NCBI GenBank assembly: GCA_036897485.1
Contig: JAYMTF010000909.1
Coordinates: 1-28,409 of the forward strand
Origin: Pelargonium nanum
Lineage: Eukaryota > Streptophyta > Magnoliopsida > Geraniales > Geraniaceae
DNA length: 28,409 nucleotides
Reading direction: 5' to 3'
Position 1 is the first letter of the stretch. Each line of letters opens with the position of its first letter. The notes beneath the pieces are model-generated. The model made no database searches, was not told where the DNA came from, and saw nothing but the letters and a program-made list of their open reading frames with translations. This document shows positions 1 to 9,424 of this stretch, piece after piece. Made by a program: the position numbers and the translations under genes.

Positions 1-283
1 GTTGCTAATAAGCCTTCGGGATAATTGCAAGCTAGGAAGGTACGCCTAGCGCAATTTATTACACTAGAACAAGAAGGAAACTAAGTACTGAACTCAATAA
101 CTGTCAGGAAATTAGTTCAACTAATGTGCTTAACTTTAGACAACTGTTTCTAACACGATACCAAAATAACGAATCAATTCATGACTCGTTCACTTACCAA
201 TGAAGTGTTGAGGGTATTTTCACCAAAATGTCTTCACAAACGATATGCATTCGTCCCCCTACGATTGGTTTAATCATCACATT

Positions 284-571
284 AGGGTTTGCTCCTAACT
301 AATTAGTACCAAGAATTGTTTGGTAATACCTAGTAGGGTTTGCTCCTAACTTTTTCAATCAACCAACCAAACTAAGACTTCACATCTTAAACTCATATTC
401 ATTGCATTTTGATACTTACAAATGCAACTTCTTAACAATGTTGCTTCCCCCTAGAGTTTAAGCTTATTTATCAAAATTAGGGTATCCTCCTAACTTACTG
501 AAACCCCTAACAAAACTAAGACTTGACATTTCAAACTCCTACAAATGCAACTTTTTAACAATATTGCCCAC
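284..571. repeat. Imperfect tandem duplication
   Basis: A segment with AGGGTTTGCTCCTAACT, ACTAAGACTTCACAT and ACAAATGCAACTTCTTAACA (about 335-455) recurs diverged at about 478-571 (AGGGTATCCTCCTAACT, ACTAAGACTTGACAT, ACAAATGCAACTTTTTAACA). The leading motif also occurs at 284-301. It is non-coding and I do not recognise its origin. Confidence 0.65.
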
Positions 572-979
572 CAACAATCTCTCAACATCCTCCCAATCAA
601 TAAAAAGTTACAAACCAAAAACCAACCAACACAACCAAACACACACACACATCACAATTCTCAAGTACATAAAAGCTAGACAGCAACCACAGACCAACCT
701 CATACAAAACAAAACATGCAACACTTTTTCACATGTGAGTGGCACAGAAATGGGGTCAACATAAAGTGTGTGTGAATTCATGAAAAAGATGGGACACCTC
801 CCAAGTCCTCTCCTCCAACCCTACCCCAAAAATAAAGGGCATTTTGGGTTTGTTGCCATGCAAACCCTATCTCTTATTGCCATCACATTATTGCTCATAG
901 TGCCCTACCTTGTCACCATACCATCCCTTGGAAAGGGACATATCTACATTCACAGCACCTTTGAGATGTGTACAAAACA
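572..979. other. Non-coding flank, nothing recognised
   Basis: A 72-codon open frame at 768-986 (plus) has one hydrophobic stretch (SLIAITLLLIVPYLV), but there is no promoter, family resemblance or codon pattern that would make it a gene. The rest is A/C-rich and featureless. Confidence 0.4.
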
Positions 980-2411
980 AAACTGACCTGTGATTCCACT
1001 TCTGTACAATCGCCTGCCCGTGAAAAGGAGAGCTCAACTAAGTTTTCGTCGCCTTTAACCTTGTGTGTAAATACGGAAACTATAGATAGAAAATAGAGAA
1101 ATGGGGAAAGAAACGTACCTCGTGTGTGTCAAAGTCTACCGACATAGAAGGACCGAGTCATCATGACCTAAAAGATTTCAAATAGACATGATAGCGAGAG
1201 AGGAACAACCGAGATTTACACAGATACGAGTCTATAACACAGTAACTTTGATAGTTCCAATATACATAGGAAAATCAACATATACACGTAACTTGGAAAA
1301 CTTACAAGGCACCTAAGAACTTCGATTCTAAGGAATATTGTTACTCCATACTGTTCCTGTCGTTCATCAGAATATCTTGAGTACAATCAACAAAGTTAAC
1401 GCATACGCTATTTCTTGGCCAGTAAGCATAGCTTGCCAAAGGAAACAGCTAACACAGTCATAAAACTTTTCAGCATGCTACGACTAGTACTTGTAATCCA
1501 ACACATACCGACCTAATCAGCTAGACAGTTTTGAAACAATTTGTACGGAAATGTAAAAAGATCGAGTTATGACAAGTACAACTAATTTTCTTTATCTGTT
1601 TTTCATCCAACATTCCTAGATCGAAATAGAGCCTAAGAGGATACAACAATAAGTCTCCATTCATATAACAAAAGTATAAGGAGAGCAAAATATCAAAAAA
1701 CCTATATTTGCATGTGATACAATATTACAGTCAAGAAACAGAGTGCATAACAAAACATATCAAAGATGTGTCGACCAATTGAAAGATTTCCAGCATCCTC
1801 AACATTTACAGCATTCGCTTTATCAACCGTGAACTGAACACGTAGAAAACACAAAAGGACAGGCAGTCAGGAAAGGTGAGAAACAGTTTTACAGAAATTG
1901 GACATACGTTAATAGACAGAAGTTGGGAGCATCCAGGCAATAATTAAAGTCACCATGAATTGAAAGCTTATGTGGGGCTAGGTTTGTTTCCAAAATCAAG
2001 AAACCAACAAGACTGAGCCATTTTCACATGAGCGGGAAAGATAAAGGAGTTTTTTCAAGAAGCACGAGTCACATGGCATTCAAACGCCAGACCCCGGACT
2101 CATAGATACCATTAAAAAAACAATAACAAAAGGTGAAGTTAAACGAGACAAAATTTAATATCATGTTTAAAACGTATCAATATCAGTTCATTAGACTGCA
2201 AGATACTTGAAACTTGACAAACATAATCTCCTAATAAATATAAGTATTTCATGTATTGTAACAGCAAAGAAACAAAAAACATACATACTTACAGTATAAA
2301 CACATAAGTACGCTTAAAACTACAATTAGGCAGCAATCCACACCTTCAACTGTGTTGGGAGTGCTGCTAATATTACAGAAGAGAGAATTGTATCTTAACT
2401 GGTCAAATTCT
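980..2411 (-). other. Probable 3' UTR and downstream flank of ARF6-like gene
   Basis: No coding frame is visible. On the minus strand, 119 nt after the stop, a consensus donor GTAAGTATG occurs (GT at 2292-2291). A candidate acceptor, a T-rich tract followed by AG at 2100-2099, would define a 3'-UTR intron of about 194 nt. Beyond it the sequence is of UTR-like composition to at least about 1700. I see no AATAAA on the minus strand within 2000-2411. The transcript end is not determinable from sequence alone. Confidence 0.35.
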
Positions 2412-4136
2412 TCAGTAGTCGAGAGACCCTACTGACGTTATACCAGTGCTCAAATTTCTCGAATCCTGCCGGCTTGGATAGTCGTCGCAGCTGCTACTGG
2501 AAAGCCTCTGAACCGGGACTGAGTTCAGAAGCTCCAAACCACGCTTTCCCATTTGCTGCACTTCTTGTGGTGACAGTATTTTGATACACCACACACTATT
2601 CACAAATTCCCTGATAAGAGTTATCGACAGTATCAGGAAAGAGCTTATAGGACTATAGGAGTAAATGAAAAGGAATCAATGAAATTGTAGTTAAAAGTAA
2701 AATAGTCATTAGCTACATAACCCTCCATAAGACAAAATGCCTGAGCTATAGCCTTAAAATGCCAATCTTTAATAAATCCCAGGTTTCTCAACAGCAGAAG
2801 CAATAGAAACCAAATAAGAAAACAAGAACACGTCCAGATATTAACGTAGGACCAGTAAGGGAATATTGGAACTTACGGCCAAGGGTCGTCGCCGAGCAGA
2901 AGAACATCATTCTCCCGGTCAACGAATACAAGCTGCCAGCCTGATCTCAGAGGGTCCTCCAACTGACCTTCAAGGCCAAACATAAGACCAAGTTCACTGC
3001 GCAGCTGATGGTAGCTGCTGAATTGGGTAATATCTAATGACCTCCCGAAGGACCCTGACTTGTAAACCTAACAAAAAAGAAAAATAAAGATCAAAACCAA
3101 GAAGCATAATACAGAAGGTCAATTGGACGCTCATAACATAAACAATATAATACAACTGAAAACTTGCCCTAACCAATGAAACTGAATATGATCCTTAATG
3201 CTTTGATAAGTTAGTCATGCATAAATTATCAATAATATCTTCAAAATAAATTAGAGAAAGTTAAGAACCAAACAATTTATCCTTAATGTATAAAGGTGAG
3301 AGGACACTCATTTTGGAACGACGGTAGTATGTATAATAAGCCAAAGAAAGTAGCTCACCTTAACGAAGGTTTTGGTTGATGGGTTCGCTTGACCCACATT
3401 TTCTGGAGACTGCAGAAAACCTGATTCATCAACGCAACTAGAAGGTGTCATAGTTGGATTAAGTGAGAAATCAGTGCCTGGAGTACTCATGAAGTTGGAG
3501 GAAGCGAATGGTATGGTTGTGGAGTTGCTATTACTGCCAACTCCTCTCATGCTTGACATTCCGTTCTGCATAAGAAGAGATGAGGGATCTATATTAACAC
3601 CAAACAGAAGATGACTCTGCGGATCAGTGCTTCCTTCTTGATCGATTGAGCACTCCCTACCAGGAAAGGGAGGCAATGAGAAAGAATTCTGGGACATGTT
3701 ACTTTGAGGAGGCCCTAATTGTTCCACTTGGGACATAACACATTGAGAACCTCCGGAAGACAACAGAGGTTCAACTGCAGCTCGCTTATTTGGCCAAGTA
3801 GGAGACGATAACATAGGGTTGGTTTTAGCTAAGTTAAGCAGGTGGGATGATTCATCCTGGGAAAATGAACCCAGAAGAGTGTGTAGGGGCGAAACGATAG
3901 GGCTGGTCACAGGATTGCCATTCGAATCAGAAAAGCTCTGCTGTTGGCACAATGTAGACATTGCTTGTAAAGATGGTGATTGAGATTGAGACACTGAAAC
4001 AAACTGAGACATTGAAGAAACAGCCGTAGGCATCTGCTGATGATCAACCAACTGCTGTTGCTGCTGTTGTTGTGGCATTGGCTGATGCTGTTCCTGTTGC
4101 TGTCGTGGCATTGGCTGCTGCTGCTGCTGATTGTGA

Positions 4137-4189
<53 letters not shown>

Positions 4190-7100
4190 ATTGTGATGTT
4201 GCGGCTGCTGCTGATGTTGTTGTTGCTGCTGCTGCTGTTGTTGATGGTTACTAAACGAATTCTGGTGCTCCAATTGTTGCTGCAGAAACTGAGCCTGCGC
4301 ATGAGCTTGAGCCTGAGACTGTGAGTGTTGCTGGTTTTCCTGGAGACCTTGAAGGAACACCTGCTGAGACTGACATGGTGGCATAAACTGAGTCTGCATT
4401 AGAGAAGCAGATTGGCTGGGGAGATTTTGGGATTGCTGGAACTGCAGAAGAGGCGTACCCGCCTGTTTAGAAGCATCAACAGCTCTCATTTCCTGAAGTG
4501 CAGCAGCAGCCATAGCTTGGTACATGTCAGTTTGCAAACCAAGCATAGAGGCGTCAAGCCTCGGCTGCATCCATGGAGAGAGACCAATTCCCTGGAAATT
4601 CATGGCTGCATTATCTCCTCGAAGCCACATCATGGGAGAATTTATTCCCAGATCATCCTTCATCCCTAAGATCAGCAAAAGTCACATTAAAAACATGTTT
4701 CGATTTAAAATTCAATCCTTGATGACAAAACACAACCGTTTTTAAATTTGTAGCAAAACTATCCCGAATTAGTAGACATGCATACCATGGAGAGAGGGTA
4801 GTCCCGTTGGCCACGGTCGCTTAAGCCGAAGAGGAAATGGAGACGGATACATTGGGAATGTTGTTAACGGTTCAATTTCCCACAAGGACACCCTGGGCTG
4901 CCTTTCCCCTGCCGTAGATTCATCCCAGCCCACCTGAGTTGCTTAGGTCAGTATCACGGTTTGCTTTACTCACTCAAAGACAGTAGTGAAAATGCAGGAA
5001 AGATAACAGAAGTGATATTCTTTCAAGCAACATACACATGAAAGTACACAGTAATTAATCTCAACAAACCTTCACTGAGCGCCAATGTGAATTTGGCCAC
5101 TTAGCAGGGTCTAAGTCGCTTATGCCCGTTATCGTGCCCATATAGCTGGAAAATATATTATTATCAGACATCTACACCACATAGCTTTTAGCTCAATTTA
5201 TAAGGAAAAGATACAAACATAAAAAAAACATGATAAACAAATAACATGAAGCAACATAACCCATGAAAGCATAAAAACGTTTTCCAACGTCCTAGAAAGT
5301 CAAATCTTTTAAATCCCAACAATTTTTTGGCGTTCAAAAAAATTAAAACATATATTATTAGAAAAATCAAATATTTAAATATCATATATGAAACGTGTGA
5401 AGGAGATAGACAGAAGAAACCTACCGACGGACACTCGATTCTTCTGTTTCAAATAACATCCTGAAGCGCATGCCAACGGAGACACGCGTATGATAGACTG
5501 CCTTCACATACTTGACCAGAGGTATGACAAATTCTGACGGGCTAGCCCTGGACAGAAAGAAAGTGATATACTTAAAACAAGGGTATAACAATTTAAAAAC
5601 ATTTTTCACAATCTAAACTTGAGCAAATTATACCTCGGGTTATAAAATATAGTGAAACGGCTGTTTGTTGCAGCTGCATGAGCTGCAGCAGCAAGAAGCC
5701 CCAAGTGCATGCTATCACTAGACAAAACTGACGAAGGCATCACAGTTTGTGGCCGATTAGCCCGCCGAATACCAAGGAGCAATTGATTTTTTTCATTCCT
5801 GTTGGAATAAACAGCATTCCATACGTAAAGTTATTACCTAAGAAGATTAATTTCGCCTGAATAACCTAACTTTGGAGGTCAAGTACAGACAAAAATAAGA
5901 AATGACCGTAGATGCACAAATATGGATGAGAAAAGAGCATTGCATGTACTAGGCCCATCAGGAAATATATTTTTCAAAGCTCAAAATGTTAATAATATAT
6001 GAAACTTCATCCAGATTGAATACCTAAATCTTTTGACAACTAACCAAAACAGTATGCAAGTAACATTACTATGCTAATTTATATAACGGTATCTTTAATA
6101 AGTATCCTTCAAACATTAAGGACCTAGTTTCGATGATGTCCCAAAAAAATAAGATCAGAGTCAAATATAGTCAACAACAAAACTTAGACAGTTGCATACC
6201 ATATAAAAAGCACAGAGTCGCCCGCAACAAGTCTTTTAGCACTCACAAACACACTCCATCCAGTTGTCAGGAGATGCCTCTTTGGCTGGCCTGCAACAAG
6301 ACACATCAGTGAATGTTTAGATGCATATTTCATAATATGTAAGTCACTGCTTCCTTTTAACTTCTATTTTGGCACCTAACATCCTCAAAAACCTACTTGA
6401 ATCATGAATTGGCAATAAACAGAAGAAGAAAAAAAATAGTACAGCAATAAATACAAGATATAGCACAATTATTTGAACAATGATATGGGATATAAAGGCT
6501 AAAAATAAACAAGGACAGCACACTAATAAAAATGTATTTCAGAAGAAAAAAATTTAATGAACTTGTCCAGAATAGATTTAAACTCACCGCGAAATATATG
6601 TCTAAACTTCCATTCGTTATCATGAAGATCCCTTGCGATTAACTCTTGAGCTGGTGGCTGCTGGGAGAAGTCCTGCAGGTTAAAAGTTATGATGTCAGAA
6701 ATACGTGTGTGAACTTAAAACTGGAATGTCGCGATGTGATGCAAAAAATGTTCACCAGCGGAGGAAACACTTTCTCAGCTGCCCGGCGAGGAACAGAGAA
6801 TCCTCCATGAGTGCTCGTGTCACTAGCTGTCAATGTTTTACAAAAATAATTTGTAGGTTGTTTGCTGGGGGTGCCAAGTTCTGCCGGAAGATAGGCATCT
6901 TTTTGCTCTTGCTGCATAGAAAGTTTGTTTCTCATTAGTGAACCGACCCAGAGGACTATTTGATAAAAGTACAGCCTAGAATGATGGAGCTTACCGGATT
7001 CAATGGTTGCAATGTCATCTGAGCATACACTTCATCTGTCTCAACATCTGCCTGAAGATATCAAATTTGAGTCTTCAGAGCCAAGCCAATATGAACATGC

Positions 7101-8489
7101 ACAACAGGAACTGAAAACAAACTAGAATAGCTTACATACATGCATGGTCAAATTGTGAAGTTGACAGATTAATTGCGGTGGTAAGCTTGGGTAGTTGGGA
7201 ATATGAGCATCCACTTCCTTGTTGGTTGATGCAGCAACCTTCATAGAAAGACATTGAGTTACATAAATTTTGATGCCATTAAAACTAAGGAAGTTACAAG
7301 ATGAAAGTGAGTATTAAGAAAGACAAAAAAAAACAAAAACAAAAAAAAAAAGATAAATAAATGCTCTCTCTCTCTCTCTCTCAAACCTAAAAAAACATAA
7401 ACAGAATAAATGGTTAGTGCTTCTATAGAAGCAAATAGCTGAAAATCATAGGATCCAGATATCAACATTAAGGCACCTTCTAAACAGCGGGTAAAAATTA
7501 GTGAAAGATATGGAGAGTTAATGACATGGACTACACAGTTTATCTTTCGGTCAAGCAATCTACTTCAAGAAACAAGAGAAACAGTTGTTTTTTACATACA
7601 GATGTTTGGGATAAGGTTCAAGCCTCGGTTGTTACGCTTGCTTATAAAAAAAAAAAAGACAGATGTTTGGGATAGCAATTCCTCATCTAACTAAAGAGTA
7701 AAGACCGAAGATCATCCATAACCTTCTTTTGGTGCATATAATAATTAACTCATATTAGCTCGCCTCTGGCAAAAGATAGGCTTCAGAATCTGCTAAATAA
7801 GACCTAGCCAGATACGAAATTTCCATGAACTAACCTGCTCACTATGACCTTGTGGAAAATAAACAACTCGGCTTCCAACTGCCGGCAGTGAAACAAGAGG
7901 ACCCGCACAGGCATGCCATAGCTCGGAATTCAGAACTCTTTTTTCCCCTGCAAATTATATTCCAAAACAATAAGAATTATCATGAAAAACAACATATATG
8001 ATCTTGACACTTTATTGATTAGTCAGCAATTGCTAGAACTCAAATCCAAGTAGATGCCATTTAAGGACTCTCAATGGTCCCCCCTCAAAGAAATCATCAG
8101 TAAAACTTCTAGAACAAAATTTCAGATCCAGTTCAATGATGGCATGAACAATCACAAATGAAATAAAATGTATCAACTTGACCCACTTCAAAATGGGAGT
8201 CAAAGAGACTGAAACATTCATTACTGCCTCCCAGAAATTAAAGACAAGCCAGTCAAAACTGAACCCAATTAAGTAAAGTTCCATCATTTTCCAACATATT
8301 CTCAGCAATCAAACAGAGACTCTGAACATCTATATATAATACTTACACATGCCCAGAATCAAAAGCAAGGAGCAAAAACAAACTGAGCCATCTCCAAGAG
8401 CAAAAAAATAAAACAAAAACAAAAGTAAAAGCAACCATAATCATACCTTCCTGGGCTTGAGGAGAAAATCCAGCTGAAGAGAGCCTCAT
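2412..8489 (-). CDS. ARF6: Auxin response factor 6-like transcription factor (14 coding exons)
   Basis: Coding exons, 5' to 3' on the minus strand: 8489-8447, 7947-7835, 7238-7140, 7051-6995, 6911-6756, 6672-6588, 6290-6200, 5798-5634, 5547-5425, 5145-5070, 4933-4786, 4665-3359, 3067-2877, 2610-2412. All introns are GT-AG and all phases agree, giving 2853 nt (950 aa plus stop), close to the family's roughly 900-950. Domains seen: B3 DNA-binding domain at residues 127-230 (starts [19 protein letters not shown]), ARF dimerisation/ancillary domain at about 254-336, Q-rich middle region at 387-821, PB1 domain at about 822-905 with the basic-face Lys824 and an acidic OPCA motif (Asp871, Asp875, Asp881, Asp882). 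Known role of the clade: nuclear activator binding auxin response elements, repressed by Aux/IAA proteins through PB1, controlling flower maturation and adventitious rooting. ARF6 is favoured over ARF8 by the very long polyQ exon and overall similarity. The start [10 protein letters not shown] matches the clade N-terminus. DPAKW at about residues 325-329 differs from the commoner DPVRW. Confidence 0.95.
2928..2948 (-). promoter_or_regulatory. miR167 target site in ARF6 mRNA
   Basis: The plus strand here (ACAAGCTGCCAGCCTGATCT followed by C) is nearly identical to miR167 itself. By my comparison it differs at miRNA positions 1, 2, 14 and 21, so the minus-strand mRNA pairs with miR167 through the seed and the cleavage position 10-11. 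It lies in exon 13 and encodes the RSGWQLV segment of PB1. miR167 cleavage of ARF6 and ARF8 mRNAs is established, and a mismatch opposite miRNA position 14 is normal for these targets. It supports the ARF6/8 identity. Confidence 0.93.
3359..4665 (-). other. ARF6: Exon 12: glutamine-rich middle region of ARF6
   Basis: A single 1307-nt exon encodes residues 387-821. It opens with [17 protein letters not shown], which is typical of ARF5/6/7/8/19 activator middle regions, and continues into Q, S, L and M-rich sequence with long glutamine runs. In this clade a Q-rich middle region marks transcriptional activators rather than repressors. Open frames on the opposite strand across 4040-4324 (poly-Leu, poly-Ala) are shadows of the CAG/CAA repeat. 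Confidence 0.92.
4056..4249 (-). repeat. CAG/CAA trinucleotide repeat encoding polyglutamine
   Basis: On the minus strand this is an interrupted (CAG/CAA)n tract coding for runs of Q broken by H, N, P, M, R and E. The longest uninterrupted run is 17 Gln, counted codon by codon from positions 4138-4188. A block of Asn-His-His codons next to Gln runs occurs twice, exactly 60 bp apart (around 4131 and 4191), so part of the tract arose by a 20-codon duplication. Mixed CAA/CAG codons suggest selection on the amino acid, with moderate slippage potential. Confidence 0.93.
6200..6911 (-). other. ARF6: Exons 5-7 encoding the ARF B3 DNA-binding domain
   Basis: These three exons (6911-6756, 6672-6588, 6290-6200) encode residues 105-214, which hold most of the B3 domain. 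It runs from Phe127 through the [12 protein letters not shown] segment (His139 onward), the [16 protein letters not shown] segment (190-205) and GDSVLFIW, and is completed at the start of exon 8. In known ARF structures the His and Arg residues of these segments contact the TGTC half of the auxin response element. All are present, so DNA binding should be intact. The exon 5 donor is GTGAAC, a weak but usable GT site, and the reading frame across it matches the family exactly. Confidence 0.9.
7364..7382. repeat. (CT)n microsatellite in intron 2 of the ARF gene
   Basis: This is an uninterrupted CT dinucleotide run of about 9.5 units next to an A-rich stretch (7325-7352). It is intronic and a likely length-polymorphic marker. 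Confidence 0.85.
7598..7674 (+). mobile_element. Truncated SINE-type retroposon with 16-bp target duplication in ARF6 intron 2
   Basis: A perfect 16-bp direct repeat (ACAGATGTTTGGGATA) at 7598-7613 and 7659-7674 brackets a 45-bp insert. The insert begins AGGTTCAAGCCTC, close to a tRNA-type B box, continues into a CTTGCTTATA-like tail and ends in about 12 A residues. B-box sequence, short tail, A-run and long target duplication are the marks of a plant tRNA-derived SINE copied by LINE machinery and strongly 5'-truncated. It lies in intron 2, opposite to the gene's strand and more than 200 bp from each splice site, so it is probably neutral. The perfect duplication suggests a fairly recent insertion. 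Confidence 0.75.
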
Positions 8490-8681
8490 TTTTTTTTTTG
8501 TTGGAGAAACACAACCACACCACTACACCTTGGGACCCAAAGTTTCAACCACCACAATCAAAGATCCAAGAGAACTAAAAAAGAAAAGTACTAGTCTTTA
8601 AGCACAATAATTAAGCAACAAAATGCTCCCAACCAAACACCCAAAAACCACTGAACAGTAAAAGTTTCTCCTACTTCCCTT

Positions 8682-8804
8682 TCACTCAGCAAAACCATAC
8701 TTTGCTTCATTACCAAACCCCATTAATAGCCCAAATGTGCACCATCTACCCATCAAGCAGGACACAGTTAATGAGCAACACAACACACTACAATTATTGA
8801 GCAT
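8682..8804 (-). promoter_or_regulatory. Upstream ORF, 40 codons, in ARF6 leader
   Basis: An ATG at 8804 opens a 40-codon frame (begins MLNNCSVLCCSLTVS) that ends in TGA at 8682, about 190 nt before the main ATG. A separate 6-codon ORF (MEVHAQ, 8814-8794) overlaps its start in another frame. If the leader is unspliced, scanning ribosomes meet these first. I cannot tell whether the peptide is conserved. Confidence 0.45.
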
Positions 8805-8921
8805 GAACCTCCATGCCAAAGCAAAAACAAAAACAAAAAAATTATAAAAAACTCAGGCAAAACCCAACCCTGAATCTTCAACCGAAACCGGTTTCACTAC
8901 AAAACACGATCGATTTCAGCC

Positions 8922-8987
8922 TCATCCGCTCCTGATCCTCTCGACCCACAACCCCCAAAAGACGAAATCACCACCCAAAAACCACAT
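8922..8987 (-). promoter_or_regulatory. Upstream ORF, 21 codons, in ARF6 leader
   Basis: An ATG at 8987 opens a 21-codon frame (MWFLGGDFVFWGLWVERIRS plus Gly) ending in TGA at 8922-8924. A second upstream ORF of 15 codons starts at 8925 within the overlapping ATGA and ends at 8878. The stop/start overlap is a classic arrangement for reinitiation. Conservation is untested. Confidence 0.45.
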
Positions 8988-9302
8988 TCAAGCTCAAAAC
9001 CCAAAACCACCCAAAAACAGCAAGTACCCACGAACCCAAAGAAGCGAAAATCACCAGATCTCAGCTCCAACAAAGAACCCAGAAGACAAAACCAGATCTT
9101 AGCTCAAACCCAAGGTGCGTGGTGGAGAAATGACCAATGGGTACGTGAGCTCTGGTTTTTCCAGTAATGGAAAAAGACAGCGAACGGTGGTGCTCGATGC
9201 TGGTTCTCTGCGAGCGGTGTCTGGTGGTGCTTTCAACTTTCTCTCTCTCTGGTCTTCACTAGAATCAATCAACACAAAACCGCCATTATTTTTTTTGGTG
9301 TG

Positions 9303-9312
9303 TTTTTATATA
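9303..9312 (-). promoter_or_regulatory. TATA box of the ARF6-like gene
   Basis: The minus strand reads TATATAAAAA. It is the only good TATA motif in a suitable place upstream of the coding region. A start site about 25-35 nt downstream would fall near 9270-9285, giving a leader of about 790 nt, which is plausible because ARF6/8 leaders are long. A TGTCTC hexamer lies on the plus strand at 9366-9371, about 60 bp upstream of the TATA box. Confidence 0.6.
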
Positions 9313-9362
9313 GTACCAGTACTAGCAGGCAGGGCAAGAGCTAGAGAGAGAAACAGAGACTA

Positions 9363-9424
9363 CTGTGTCTCTGTGTGTGTGTGTAAGAGAGAGAAAGTGT
9401 CAGATTTTTAGAGAGAGAGAGATT
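9363..9424. repeat. GT and GA microsatellites in the ARF promoter
   Basis: A GTGTGT run (about 9371-9382) passes into AGAGAGAG (about 9385-9393), and a second GA run covers about 9410-9422. They lie 50-120 bp upstream of the inferred TATA box. CT/GA-rich tracts are common near plant core promoters. Confidence 0.8.

Larger units (their letters stand above)
8490..9280 (-). promoter_or_regulatory. Predicted 5' leader of ARF6-like mRNA
   Basis: The sequence between the inferred start site (about 9280) and the ATG at 8489 is A/C-rich on the plus strand and includes a CT/GA run near 9240-9250. The mRNA has ten A residues directly before the start codon, giving a favourable A at -3. Several AUGs precede the main start. 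I see no compelling leader intron but cannot exclude one without transcript data. Confidence 0.55.

Noticed and set aside
768..986. 72-codon frame with a hydrophobic segment
   Set aside because: No family match, no promoter, AT-driven codon use; chance frame.
3907..4302. 131-codon Ser/Asn-rich minus-strand frame
   Set aside because: Alternative frame of the same ARF6 exon; the Q-rich frame is the one that joins the neighbouring exons in phase.
4040..4324. Plus-strand poly-Leu and poly-Ala open frames
   Set aside because: They are antisense readings of the CAG/CAA repeat in ARF6 exon 12.
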